NCBI GenBank assembly: GCA_003028315.1
Contig: CP028150.1
Coordinates: 620,001-684,000, forward strand
DNA length: 64,000 nt
Direction of reading: 5' to 3'
Origin: Neisseria mucosa
GTDB taxonomy: Bacteria > Pseudomonadota > Gammaproteobacteria > Burkholderiales > Neisseriaceae
Within the stretch, counting starts at the first letter, position 1. Every line of letters begins with the position of its first letter. Positions 1-8,809 of this stretch are shown here, one piece after another. The position numbers and the translations under genes are program-made. The notes below the pieces were generated by a model. It had not been told where the DNA came from. It did no database searches and saw nothing but the letters and a program-made list of their open reading frames with translations.

Positions 1-600
1 GCCGTTGAGGAAGGTAGCAGCTTGGCGCACGCTGTCGCGGTAGTCTTCTTCGCTGATGTGGCCGACGCAGGGCGCGGTGCAGCGTTTGATTTGGTACAGC
101 AGGCAAGGGCGGTCGCGGTGTTCGAACACGCTGTCTTCGCAGGTACGCAGCATGAAGACTTTTTGCAGGACTTGTATGCTGTCGCGCACGGCGTTGCTGT
201 TGGGATAGGGGCCGAAGTATTGGTTGGGCTTTTTCAGTGTGCCGCGGTAATACGCCATCTGCGGATATTGATGCCCGCTGAGCATGAGGTAGGGATAGCT
301 TTTGTCGTCGCGGAAAAGGATATTGTATTTGGGCGACAGGGCTTTGATGAAGTTGTTTTCGAGAATCAGGGCTTCGGCTTCGGAGCGGGTGATGGTGGTT
401 TCGATGTGGTGAACCTGTTTCACCATCAACGCGATGCGCGGGGAATGGTCGTTTTTCTGGAAATAACCGGACACGCGCCGCTTGAGGTTGACGGCTTTGC
501 CGACGTATAAAACGTTGCCGCCTTCGTCGAAAAAACGGTATACGCCGGGCAGGTTGGGCAGGTTTTTGAGGAATAGGGGGATGTCGAAGTCCGTGGTCAT
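1..600 (-). CDS. uvrC: UvrABC excinuclease subunit C, N-terminal 200 residues (cut by window edge)
   Basis: UvrC makes the two incisions around a lesion in nucleotide excision repair together with UvrA and UvrB. The visible part starts at ATG 600 (MTTDFDIPLFLKNLPNLPGV) and holds the GIY-YIG nuclease domain at about residues 15-95 (GVYRFF, LYVGKA). Four cysteines at residues 154, 166, 174 and 178 match the conserved cluster of the family. The reading frame is open to the left edge; the UvrB-binding and RNase H-like domains lie outside. The gene faces away from the next gene, and a DUS hairpin lies upstream. Identification is secure. Confidence 0.97.
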   Translation of the reverse strand, partial: MTTDFDIPLFLKNLPNLPGVYRFFDEGGNVLYVGKAVNLKRRVSGYFQKNDHSPRIALMVKQVHHIETTITRSEAEALILENNFIKALSPKYNILFRDDKSYPYLMLSGHQYPQMAYYRGTLKKPNQYFGPYPNSNAVRDSIQVLQKVFMLRTCEDSVFEHRDRPCLLYQIKRCTAPCVGHISEEDYRDSVRQAATFLNG

Positions 601-668
601 GGGGCGGGTGGTAGTATAGGGGCTGGAAAGTCGGAATTATAGGGGAAACTATATTTCAGGAATATAAC

Positions 669-726
669 AAAAGGTCGTCTGAAAACAGGTTTTCTCAAAT
701 AGAAACCCGTTTTCAGACGACCTTTA
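669..726. terminator. DUS inverted pair
   Basis: AGGTCGTCTGAA at 672-683 is mirrored by TTCAGACGACCT at 712-723, giving a strong hairpin with flanking A and T runs. It sits between uvrC and the small secreted protein gene and probably terminates the latter. Confidence 0.8.
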
Positions 727-738
727 CCGATATGATTG

Positions 739-1059
739 TTAACGGCGGAATTTGCCTTGATCGAAATCATCAAATGCTTCGTAAGCGGCGCGGCATTGGA
801 TGCGTTGTTCTTTATAGGGTAGCTGACGGAAAGCTTTGCGGGCTTTTCGGTTTTCTTTCAATTCGGCACGGTTGCCTTTGTATTTGTACCATGCAGCGCG
901 GCGGTCGAGGTGCTTTTTGCAGACGGGATGCAGTTTGCCATGTTCGGCTTGAGTTCGCGGATGGTGGCGTTTATGGGTATCTGCATCGGCAGTTTGGGCG
1001 GAAAAACCCAGTATCAGTGCAATGGACAAAGTAGAAAGCAAGCCTTTTTTGATTAACAT
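739..1059 (-). CDS. Small basic secreted protein of unknown function
   Basis: The gene encodes 106 residues. The first 26 form a signal peptide (basic start MLIKKG, hydrophobic stretch, likely cleavage after TADA). The mature part is rich in Lys, Arg and His with two cysteines (residues 47 and about 90), so it should be exported to the periplasm. I do not recognise a named domain. A near-perfect ribosome site, AGGAGGTCATC, precedes ATG 1059 and decides the start. It ends at the DUS hairpin at 669-726. Confidence 0.7.
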   Translation of the reverse strand: MLIKKGLLSTLSIALILGFSAQTADADTHKRHHPRTQAEHGKLHPVCKKHLDRRAAWYKYKGNRAELKENRKARKAFRQLPYKEQRIQCRAAYEAFDDFDQGKFRR

Positions 1060-1138
1060 GATGACCTCCTGTTTGTAGGATTGAATGAGTACTTTGCAAA
1101 ATTGAAATCTATAAAACAGGTGCTCAGAGATTTACGGC

Positions 1139-1912
1139 TCACTCTCGCTTCGCGTTACCAAACACCAGCTTATCGGTTTTGAACGTATAGTAATCAATCC
1201 AATCCTGCAGATATTCATACGGGTAAGACAAGTCATACTGTTTCATAAAATCGAAGATGTCTTGGTATTCGTCTGCCGGCAGCGGATCGTAAACAATCAA
1301 ATCCCTCGGCGCGATTTCGTGGTCTATGCCTAAATCGAAACCGTGCATGGATGCGATTTTGGCGTAGGTAACGATTTGCGGCTGCAGGTAGAAATCGAAA
1401 TAGGACAATGTTTCTTTGGCAGCCATACGCGCGGTTTTTTTATCGAAAAGCGGCCATCAGCAGAGTATTGTAAATCATATGACGGTTGAGGTCGTAGCGG
1501 TTTACGAAGGCTTCTGTATCGTTGGCGATGTTGTCGATATTGCGCACCAGAAACTCACGCAGCTGCGGGCTGTCGCTCATCAGCATCAGAAACATCGGAT
1601 TTTGAATATTGAGCATGTCACAGGGAAAGAAGAAGGGTGTAGGGTCAGACCATCCCATACTTGCCAGTATTTCAAGTTTACTATAAGCATAAGCATACTG
1701 TTTGAACTTTTTAAGGTTGTGTTCAAACAGATAAGCATATGAGCATGCCGCATAAACATCTATAGAAATGACACAGATCGCTCCAATTGGAGATCCCTTT
1801 CTTTCATTAATATACTCTATGCTATCAGCACTTTTCTCTCTATTAAATCTTTGAGTGGTTCCTATAATCACATCTGTAATATGTCCATACCATTTTTGTG
1901 TGGTCATCATAT
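1139..1912 (-). pseudogene. Immunity-like cytosolic protein, frameshifted and separated from its ribosome site
   Basis: Two reading frames join into one protein of about 257 residues. The first (from ATG 1910) ends ...NTLLMAAFR-stop at 1440; the second continues ...KKTARMAAKETLSYFDFYL to the stop at 1139. Removing one T from the TTTT run near 1448 restores the frame (LLMAAFDKKTARMAAK). The size, acidity and lack of signal peptide fit polymorphic-toxin immunity proteins; an Imm49-like identity is only a guess. An IS630-family element sits immediately before the start, leaving the ribosome site on its far side at 2833-2838, so the gene is doubly disabled. Confidence 0.6.
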
Positions 1913-2817
1913 TATAGTCAATTAAAATCAAAATAGGACAGTGACGCATCGTCAAATCGGGCGTAATCAGACAATACGGTTCGCAGATACCGCTTAATAT
2001 TCGCCCACACCTTCTCAATCGGATTGAGCTCAGGTGAATAAGGCGCAAGAGGCAATACCTTATGTCCACATTTTTCCGCCATTTCCCGTAAAACACCCAT
2101 ACGGTGAAATCGCGCATTATCTAAAATAATCACCGATTTTTGAGTCAATGCGGGCAGTAGGCATTGCTGAAACCACGCTTCAAAAAAGACTCCGGTCATC
2201 GTATTTTGATAAACCATCGGAGCAATCAGCCGGTTGCCGACTTGTGCGGACACCAGAGATAAGCGTCGGTATCTTTTTCCACTTATCTGCGCTTTCACTA
2301 TTTGCCCTTTCTGGCTGCGGGCATAGGGGCGGAACAGGTAGCGGTCAAATCCTGTTTCATCCAAATAAACACGTTGGTAGTCGGAAAATTCGGCCAGCTG
2401 TGTCAAATAATGCGTTACTTTGGCCGGATCTTGTTCTTTGTAAGTGGTGGTCTTTTTTTGCGCGTCATTCCCATCTGTTTGAGTGCATAGCAAACGGCGG
2501 CTGGCGTACAATCAAAATGTTTGGCGATTTCATGCAGATAGGCATCCGGATGTTGCCCAACATATTGAGCCAGTTTTTGCCTATCCAATTTGACGGCATT
2601 TAGACCGGTAACTTGATGTTTTAGGCTGCCTGTTTGCTTTTTAAGGCGAATCCACAGGTAAAGCGTGTTTCTTGACAAGTTAAACGTTGCTGCGGTTTGG
2701 CTGATGTTTTTGCATTGTTCGTAATAGTTTAAAGCTTTGTTTCTTAAGTCCGCAGAGTATGCCATGGTTAGACCTTCAAAGTTGAGTATTGTACTATTTT
2801 ATTTTTAATTGACTATA
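1913..2817 (-). mobile_element. IS630-family insertion sequence, copy A
   Basis: This is a 905-bp element with terminal inverted repeats TATAGTCAATTAAAA / TTTTTAATTGACTATA. The TA at each end is the target duplication typical of IS630/mariner. Three further copies of exactly the same length lie at 8810, 15790 and 35216. Confidence 0.92.
1918..2765 (-). CDS. IS630-family transposase, two frames joined by -1 frameshift
   Basis: The first frame (2765 to 2415) carries the helix-turn-helix part (MAYSADLRNKALNYYEQC). The second frame (to 1918) carries the DDE catalytic core: YLDETGF, IILDNARFHR and APYSPELNPIEKVW. The frames overlap, and an A7G run near 2451-2458 would let ribosomes slip back by one base to give one protein of about 280 residues. 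All four copies keep this arrangement, so it is probably programmed rather than decay. This copy has a Cys in place of Trp before GHKVLPL. Confidence 0.85.
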
Positions 2818-3262
2818 TGTCCCAATTGTTATCTCCTTATAGTAGTTTTAGAAGGAACTTTTTATAGGCCAGTCTCGCTTCACCGAGAACTATACCCTGT
2901 AAAGTAAACAGGCATTAGACAGCGGTCTGTGAATAAAATAATTTGTTTTACCAGTCGATTCTATTCGCCTGATTAAGAGAAGGGAGCTATACGGTAGGAA
3001 GGGCTGAGAAAATCGCAGATAAAAAAAACCATCTATACTAAGGGGAAAAGTATAGATGGCCAAACACATTACGGGGAAAACGTCTTACTCACTTACTCAC
3101 TTCTCTCGAAGCAAGTGTTACTCAGACACGCGAATTATATAATAGTTCACGAATGATGACGTTAAGTTTGGTTAATGACATCTTAACAATCATATCATCA
3201 TGTTTTTAAACAAATAAAAAAACCATAATGGTTAAATTTTTTTTGAAAAAACTTTAAAATTT
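2818..3262. other. Gene-free stretch with a hairpin
   Basis: No gene is seen. A perfect 11-bp stem, CCATCTATACT / AGTATAGATGG, at 3029-3059 follows an A8 run. The remaining sequence is AT-rich and probably holds the promoter region of the disrupted immunity-like gene. Confidence 0.5.
2833..2838 (-). promoter_or_regulatory. Orphaned ribosome binding site of the immunity-like gene
   Basis: On the minus strand AAGGAG is followed after seven bases by an in-frame TTG, then GGA-CAT-AAT-ATG once IS630 copy A and its TA duplication are removed. The element therefore separates this ribosome site from the coding region at 1139-1912. Confidence 0.5.
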
Positions 3263-3946
3263 TCAAACTGTGATGAATTTCCACTCCCCTGAGGCTAAAT
3301 TTTCTACCGTTCGTCCGTTAAATTTGTCCCGATGAAGGTGTTCGACGCGGTTGCCGGCGGCGGCGACCATGCGTTTGACTTGATGATATTTGCCTTCGGT
3401 AATGGTCATCAGCAGGGTGGTCGGGTTTTCCAAAACAGCTTCGGCTGCGCGGACGGTTTCGTTGTCGTCGTTCAGCAGGACGCCGTTTTTCAGCGTTTCA
3501 CACAGGCTGTCGTCGGCAGGATGCTTCAGGGTAACGCGGTAGATTTTGGGCACTTTGTGTTTCGGCGAGGTAAGGCGGTGGTTGAACTGCCCGTCGTTGG
3601 TAATCAGCAAAACGCCCGTCGTATCCGCATCCAGCCTGCCGACCGCCTGCATGTCGATATTGCGCATATGGTCGGGGAAAAGGCTGAAAACGCTGGGGTA
3701 TTGCTGCGGTTTGTGCGAGGTTTCGTAATCGGCAGGCTTGTTGAGCAGGATATAAAAATAAGGCATGGGCACGACAACGATGTCTTCGCCGTCTATACGC
3801 AGCGTTTGGACATCGGCGGGATCGATGTCGGCTTTGGCGTCGTTGTAGACCGTATCGTTGATTTCGACACAGTCGTTTTGAATCAGCCACTGGCATTGTT
3901 TGCGGCTGCCTATGCCTTGGGATTGAAGGTATTTGATCAGTTGCAT
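3263..3946 (-). CDS. rsuA: 16S rRNA pseudouridine synthase RsuA
   Basis: The 227-residue protein isomerises one uridine of 16S rRNA (U516 in E. coli) to pseudouridine. An S4 RNA-binding domain covers about residues 1-60 (MQLIKYLQSQGIGSRKQC). The catalytic motif GRLDADTTGVLLITNDG places the active-site Asp at residue 106. The RsuA/RluB/E/F subgroup features LNKPADYETSHKP and EGKYHQVKRM are present. Length matches RsuA. It is followed upstream by a DUS copy and a methyltransferase gene in the same direction. Confidence 0.92.
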   Translation of the reverse strand: MQLIKYLQSQGIGSRKQCQWLIQNDCVEINDTVYNDAKADIDPADVQTLRIDGEDIVVVPMPYFYILLNKPADYETSHKPQQYPSVFSLFPDHMRNIDMQAVGRLDADTTGVLLITNDGQFNHRLTSPKHKVPKIYRVTLKHPADDSLCETLKNGVLLNDDNETVRAAEAVLENPTTLLMTITEGKYHQVKRMVAAAGNRVEHLHRDKFNGRTVENLASGEWKFITV

Positions 3947-3986
3947 GGGAATGGCGGGAACGGGTTTCAGACGACCTAATTGTATA

Positions 3987-5105
3987 TCAGGACTTCGCTT
4001 TCAAACGATAGAGATAAGTGGTTTCCTGATTGCGGGCGAAGGCGAGCGGGTCGGATTCGTCGGCGGCTTTGCGGTGGCGCGGTTTGGTTTTCAGAATATC
4101 GACCACTTCTAGAGAGGTCGTCTGAAAACATTGTTCCAGAAAATCGCGGTCGCGCAGGTGTAGATGTTCTGCCAAGTCGGAAATGATTAACCACGCTTCG
4201 CCTTGCGAGTTTAAATGTTGCCGCACGCCGTTTAAAAAGGCGGTCAGCATGGCGTTGTCGGGGTCGTAGAGGGCGGTTTCGACGGCGGAAGTCGGTTTGG
4301 CAGGCAGCCACGGCGGGTTGCAGACGATCAGATCGGCGCGTCCTTCGGGAAATAAATCGACAGCTTTGACGGCGACTTGTTTGTCCAGCCCCAAGCGGGC
4401 GAGATTGGCGGTTGCGCAGGCAATGGCCTTGGGGTTGGTATCGGTAGCGATGATTTCGGAAATGCCGCGTTTGGCGAGGATGGCGGCGATAACGCCGGAA
4501 CCTGTGCCGATGTCGAAGGCCGTCTGAATATGGGGATTTAACGGTGCTTGGGCGATTAAGTCCAAATATTCGCCGCGCAGGGGCGAGAACACGCCGAAGG
4601 GAACATGGATTTTGCCGTCAAGCTGCGGAATGTCTATGCCTTTTTTGTGCCATTCGTGTGCGCCGATAAAGCCCAAAAGTTGGTTGAGCGGCAGCAAAAA
4701 CGGCGCGTCGTTCGGCTCGGTATATACATCGGCAAGGGCGGCGCGGACGTTGGGCGCGCGCGGGTTGCTTAACTGAAAACCCGCGCCGATTTCGACGGCA
4801 AGCATATTTAGCACGCGGCTTTGCTGCGCCTGTTTCATGCGGTGGGTGTGGAAGGCCGTCTGAATATCGGCAGGCGCGTTTTTTGTTTTTTCAGACGACC
4901 TGCGGACGCGCTTTTTCATCGCTGCCAATACTTGCTTGGCGTTGTGGAAATCGCCCGTCCAAACGGTTGCCGTTTGGGCGTGGGCGTTTTTCAGAATATC
5001 GGCGGCATTGCTTTCATGCACATAAACCGCCTGCTTGGGCGGCTTCTGCGTGCTTTCGTTGCGCCATTCGGCAGCGGCGCGGTCGATGGGGATAATGGGA
5101 AACAT
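3987..5105 (-). CDS. Class I SAM-dependent methyltransferase (small-methyltransferase domain)
   Basis: The 372-residue protein has motif I FDIGTGSGVIAAIL at about residue 200 and motif IV VCNPPWLP at about 265. The NPPW form is typical of enzymes methylating the amide or amino nitrogen of Gln, adenine or guanine, so an rRNA or protein target is likely but not determined. The N-terminal 190 residues are divergent. A DUS copy lies inside the gene at about 4111 and is read as part of the protein (CFQTTSLE). It ends 40 bp from rsuA in the same direction and may be co-transcribed with it. Confidence 0.8.
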   Translation of the reverse strand: MFPIIPIDRAAAEWRNESTQKPPKQAVYVHESNAADILKNAHAQTATVWTGDFHNAKQVLAAMKKRVRRSSEKTKNAPADIQTAFHTHRMKQAQQSRVLNMLAVEIGAGFQLSNPRAPNVRAALADVYTEPNDAPFLLPLNQLLGFIGAHEWHKKGIDIPQLDGKIHVPFGVFSPLRGEYLDLIAQAPLNPHIQTAFDIGTGSGVIAAILAKRGISEIIATDTNPKAIACATANLARLGLDKQVAVKAVDLFPEGRADLIVCNPPWLPAKPTSAVETALYDPDNAMLTAFLNGVRQHLNSQGEAWLIISDLAEHLHLRDRDFLEQCFQTTSLEVVDILKTKPRHRKAADESDPLAFARNQETTYLYRLKAKS

Positions 5106-5193
5106 GACGGGAAGGAGGAAGGGAAAACGGCGGCAAGTTTACTATATTTCGGGAAGTATGTATTGAAAGCGGAATAGGGTTGTAATAAAGGCC

Positions 5194-6274
5194 GGCGGAT
5201 TCGCATTTGAAGTGCAACTTTCCATAACAGAAAAAGGCCAGTATGCGGTAGCATACGGCCTTTCCTGCAAGAAAGATTGCCATGAGCTACACACAACTGA
5301 CCCAAGACGAACGATACCATATCCAATACCTGTCCCGCCACTGCACCATCGCCGAAATCGCCAAACAACTTAACCGCCACAAAAGCACCATCAGCCGCGA
5401 AATCAAGCGGCACTGTAACCAAGGGCAGCAATACAGCGCCGAGAAAGCCCAGCGGCAAAGCCGGCTTACCAAACAACGCCAGCGAAAACCCTATAAGCTC
5501 GATTCGCAGCTGATTCAACACATCGACACCCTTATCCGCCGCAAACTCAGTCCCGAACAAGTATGCGCCTACCTGCGCAAACACCACCAAATTACGCTCC
5601 ACCACAGCACCATTTACCGCCACCTCCGCCAAGACAAAAGCAACGGCGGCACCTTGTGGCAACATCTCAGAATATGCAGCAAACCCTACCGCAAACGCTA
5701 CGGCAGCACATGGATCAGAGGCAAAGTGCCCAACCGTGTCGGCATAGAAAACCGACCCGCCATCGTCGACCAAAAAGCCCGCATCGGCGATTGGGAAGCC
5801 GACACCATCGTTGGCAAAGGACAGAAAAGTGCATTACTGACCTTGGTCGAACGCGTTACCCGCTACACCATCATTTGCAAATTGAAGAACTTAAAAGCCG
5901 AAGACACTACCCTAGCAGCCATTAGGGTATTAAAGGCACATAAAGCCAGAGTGCACACCATAACCATGGATAACGGCAAAGAATTTTACCAACACACCAA
6001 AATAGCCAAAGCATTGAAAGCGGAGACTTATTTTTGCGGCCCTTACCATTCTTGGGAAAAAGGACTGAATGAAAACACCAACGGACTCATCCGACAATAT
6101 TTCCCCAAACAAACCGATTTCTGAAACATCAGCGATCGGGAGATACGCAGGGTTCAAGATGAGTTGAACCACCGGCCGAGAAAAACACTTGGCTACGAAA
6201 CGCCAAGTGTTTTATTCTTAAATCTGTTCCAACCACTGGTACCCTGGTGTTGCACTTGAAATCCGAATCCAAGG
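5194..6274 (+). mobile_element. IS1655 (IS30 family), copy 1
   Basis: This is a 1081-bp element bounded by GGCGGATTCG and CGAATCCAAGG with imperfect inverted repeats reaching TTTGAAGTGCAAC / GTTGCACTTGAAA. The right end abuts a DUS (GGTCGTCTGAA). Two further copies of exactly 1081 bp lie at 29001 and 45445. Confidence 0.88.
5282..6247 (+). pseudogene. IS1655 transposase with premature stop
   Basis: This is an IS30-family DDE transposase with an N-terminal helix-turn-helix (DERYHIQYL, IAEIAKQLNRHKSTISREIKRH) and catalytic core motifs GDWEADTIVGK and TMDNGKEF. Compared with the two intact copies (321 residues), a C-to-T change converts the Arg codon after KQTDF to TGA at 6122, cutting the protein to 280 residues. 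The lost part includes NISDREIRRVQDELNHRPRK, next to the final catalytic Glu region, so this copy should be inactive on its own. Confidence 0.88.
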
Positions 6275-6311
6275 TCGTCTGAAATTTGAAATGTGGTTTC
6301 AGGCGACCTAT
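6272..6311. terminator. DUS inverted pair next to IS1655
   Basis: AGGTCGTCTGAA is followed by the slightly degenerate TTCAGGCGACCT. The first arm begins exactly at the IS1655 right end. Confidence 0.6.
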
Positions 6312-6395
6312 TCTCAATTGCATAAAATACTTTCTTTCCGTCTGCAAACGGAGTACATTTACCCCCATTGTTAACAATTTTACGGAACACACATC

Positions 6396-7610
6396 ATGGA
6401 GAAATTTCCCAAGTCGTCCAAGCTGGACCATGTTTGCTACGACATCCGCGGCCCGGTACACAAAAAGGCCCTGCAACTCGAAGAAGAAGGTCATAAAATC
6501 CTCAAGCTCAATATCGGCAACCCTGCGCCGTTCGGCTTTGAAGCGCCCGATGAAATTTTGGTGGACGTGATCCGCAACCTGCCGACCGCGCAGGGCTATT
6601 GCGATTCCAAAGGGCTGTATTCCGCCCGTAAGGCCATCGTTCATTACTATCAAACCAAAGGTCTGCGCGACATTTCGGTCAACGACGTTTATATCGGCAA
6701 CGGCGTGTCCGAGCTGATTACCATGTCCATGCAGGCACTTTTGAACGACGGCGACGAAATCCTGATTCCCGCGCCCGACTATCCGCTGTGGACGGCTGCC
6801 GCCACTTTGGCGGGCGGTACGGTGCGCCATTATTTGTGTGACGAAGAAAACGACTGGTTTCCCAACCTTGCCGATATGGAAGCCAAAATCACGCCCAAAA
6901 CCAAAGCCATCGTTGTCATCAATCCCAACAATCCTACCGGCGCGGTGTACAGCAAAGAAATCCTGCTCGAAATCGCCGAGTTGGCGCGCAAACACGGTCT
7001 GATTATCTTCGCCGACGAAATCTACGACAAAATCCTCTACGACGGCGCGGTTCACCACCACATCGCCGCACTCGCGCCCGACTTGCTGACCATTACCTTC
7101 AACGGACTCTCCAAAGCCTACCGCGTTGCCGGATTCCGTCAAGGCTGGATGGTGCTCAACGGTCCGAAAGAACATGCCAAAGGCTATATCGAAGGCCTCG
7201 ATATGCTCGCCTCCATGCGCCTATGCGCCAACACGCCCATGCAACACGCCATCCAAACCGCTTTGGGCGGCTATCAAAGCATCAACGAATTCATCCTGCC
7301 CGGCGGCCGCCTGCTGGAGCAGCGCAATAAAGCGTGGGAACTTGTCAACCAAATTCCCGGCATATCCTGCGTCAAGCCGATGGGGGCACTTTATATGTTC
7401 CCGAAAATCGACACCGAAATGTACGGTATCCATGACGACATGAAATTCATCTACGACCTGCTCGTGCGCGAAAAAGTCTTGTTTGTCCAAGGAACAGGGT
7501 TCAACTGGATACGTCCCGACCATTTCCGCATCGTTACCCTGCCGTACACCCACCAAATCGAAGAAGCCATGAGCAAACTCGAGCGCTTCTTGCAGACTTA
7601 TCGGCAATAA
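6396..7610 (+). CDS. alaA: Glutamate-pyruvate aminotransferase AlaA
   Basis: The 404-residue protein is a class I/II pyridoxal-phosphate aminotransferase that makes alanine from pyruvate and glutamate in the cytosol. It is collinear with E. coli AlaA (shared blocks YDIRGPV, LNIGNPAPFGF, PTAQGYCDSKGLYSARKA). The cofactor lysine is K240 in FNGLSKAYRVAGFRQGW; INPNNPTGAVYS and ADEIYDKILYDG are the cofactor-binding segments. It stands alone, with IS1655 upstream and a DUS terminator downstream at 7623-7665. Confidence 0.95.
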   Translation: MEKFPKSSKLDHVCYDIRGPVHKKALQLEEEGHKILKLNIGNPAPFGFEAPDEILVDVIRNLPTAQGYCDSKGLYSARKAIVHYYQTKGLRDISVNDVYIGNGVSELITMSMQALLNDGDEILIPAPDYPLWTAAATLAGGTVRHYLCDEENDWFPNLADMEAKITPKTKAIVVINPNNPTGAVYSKEILLEIAELARKHGLIIFADEIYDKILYDGAVHHHIAALAPDLLTITFNGLSKAYRVAGFRQGWMVLNGPKEHAKGYIEGLDMLASMRLCANTPMQHAIQTALGGYQSINEFILPGGRLLEQRNKAWELVNQIPGISCVKPMGALYMFPKIDTEMYGIHDDMKFIYDLLVREKVLFVQGTGFNWIRPDHFRIVTLPYTHQIEEAMSKLERFLQTYRQ

Positions 7611-7622
7611 TCGAATAAGGCG

Positions 7623-7665
7623 AAAGGTCGTCTGAAAGCATGATTTGCGTGTTCAGACGACCTTT
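7623..7665. terminator. DUS inverted-pair terminator of alaA
   Basis: AAAGGTCGTCTGAA at 7623-7636 pairs with TTCAGACGACCTTT at 7652-7665, directly after the alaA stop. Confidence 0.85.
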
Positions 7666-7681
7666 GTTATGCCCGTTCTGC

Positions 7682-7710
7682 TTGGCAAAACAGCCTGATA
7701 TGCGTATAAT
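7682..7710 (+). promoter_or_regulatory. Sigma-70 promoter of tmRNA
   Basis: The -35 TTGGCA (7682-7687) and a perfect -10 TATAAT (7705-7710) are separated by 17 bp. They lie 15 bp before the first tmRNA base. Confidence 0.85.
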
Positions 7711-7725
7711 TAACGTTTCCCATCT

Positions 7726-8088
7726 GGGGGCGATCTTGGTTTCGACGGGGGTTGCAAAGCAGATGCGGGCATACCGGGATCTCAGATTTCCCGTAAAACA
7801 CTGAATCTAAATAGTCGCAAACGACGAAACTTACGCACTGGCCGCTTAAGGCCTGCCGTTGCAGCAGTTGGTCAATGGGCTGTGTAGCGCAAGCTACCGC
7901 AACGTCATTTTACATTGACTGGTTTTCCGCCGGGTTACTTGGCGGGAAATAAGATTTAAGGTAACTGGTTCCTAGAAGGCCTGTCGGTCGGCATGATAGG
8001 AACGAGATTTTAAATAGACACGACTAAGTATGTAGAACGCTCTGTAGAGGACTTCCGGACGGGGGTTCGATTCCCCCCGCCTCCACCA
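7726..8088 (+). ncRNA. ssrA: tmRNA
   Basis: The RNA rescues stalled ribosomes by acting as an alanine tRNA and then as a message for a degradation tag. The 363-base length is normal. The acceptor stem pairs GGGGGCG (7726-7732) with CGCCTCC (8078-8084), including the G3-U pair that marks alanine acceptors, followed by A-CCA. The tag frame at 7817-7849 reads ANDETYALAA then TAA. The T-arm GGGTTCGATTCCCC is intact even though a phage integrase gene overlaps the 3' end. Identification is secure. Confidence 0.97.
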
Positions 8089-8696
8089 AGATATCCGATA
8101 AGTATCCTATACTTATCTTCATTTCTGTGTTTTTTGGCACACTATTGGCACATTTCCCATCAAAAAGCTGCTCGATTTTAGACTTTTCACGCTGCTTGTC
8201 GGCCAAGTCAATCCAGCGGGAATAGTTTTCAAGTAGTATCTTCATGGTGCTGTGTCCCATCTGCCGGGCTACCCACATGGGGTTGGCTCCGGTCATGAGG
8301 TTGAGTGTGGCAAATGTATGGCGGGTGTTGTAGGGTTTCCTGTACCTTACCCCCGCTATTTTTATGGCGTGCTGCCACGGTCTCCAAGGTACTTTGTCGT
8401 TCTCAAACGGGCAGCCGGTTTTTGGATTGATGAAAACGTATCCGCTTGCTAGTCCTCCTGTTCTTTGCCATTGCCTGCGTAAGGCTTCCAGGGCGCGGCT
8501 ATTGAGTTCGATGTCTCGGTAGCTGTGGGTTTTAGTACTTTTCAGCTTGCTAGCCACGGATGCTTTGTTTACGCGCACGCACTGCCTCTGGAAGTCGATG
8601 TCCTGCCAAGTGAGGGCGATGAGCTCGCTGGTACGCATACCGCTGAAAAAGGCCAGTTCGAAGTAATTGTGAAACACAGGTTTGTTTTTCAGGCAG
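8024..8696 (-). pseudogene. Tyrosine-recombinase phage integrase, C-terminal catalytic part
   Basis: The remnant keeps most of the catalytic domain: Arg in FFSGMRTSELIALTWQDI, the HxxR-type segment YNTRHTFATLNLMTGANP, and the GHSTMKILLENYSRW segment with the nucleophile Tyr. The N-terminal DNA-binding domain is missing because an IS481-family element ends at 8697 and the rest of the gene is gone. The last codons (LVEAGGIEPPSGSPLQS) are read antisense across the tmRNA 3' end, as is common for integrases at tRNA/tmRNA sites. No active prophage remains beside it. Confidence 0.88.
8053..8089 (+). other. Probable attL at the tmRNA 3' end
   Basis: The T-arm and acceptor 3' end of ssrA directly abut the integrase remnant, the usual arrangement after site-specific integration. 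No second copy of this segment (attR) was seen in the window, so exact limits are inferred. Confidence 0.55.
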
Positions 8697-8809
8697 TGTA
8701 GAAAATTGTCGCGTTGTTTACACAACAGGTTGAGAAAAATAAGCCTGCAAGACCTCAAACGGCGTATCGCCGTTCAAACTGCGGTGTGGCTTCACAGTGT
8801 TATAAAAAT

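Noticed and set aside
22..510. 162-codon plus-strand frame at the left edge
   Set aside because: It is the reverse of uvrC, whose protein motifs and cysteine cluster are unmistakable.
4991..5773. 260-codon minus-strand frame across IS1655 copy 1
   Set aside because: It is the antisense of the IS1655 transposase and recurs with the same sequence at the other copies.
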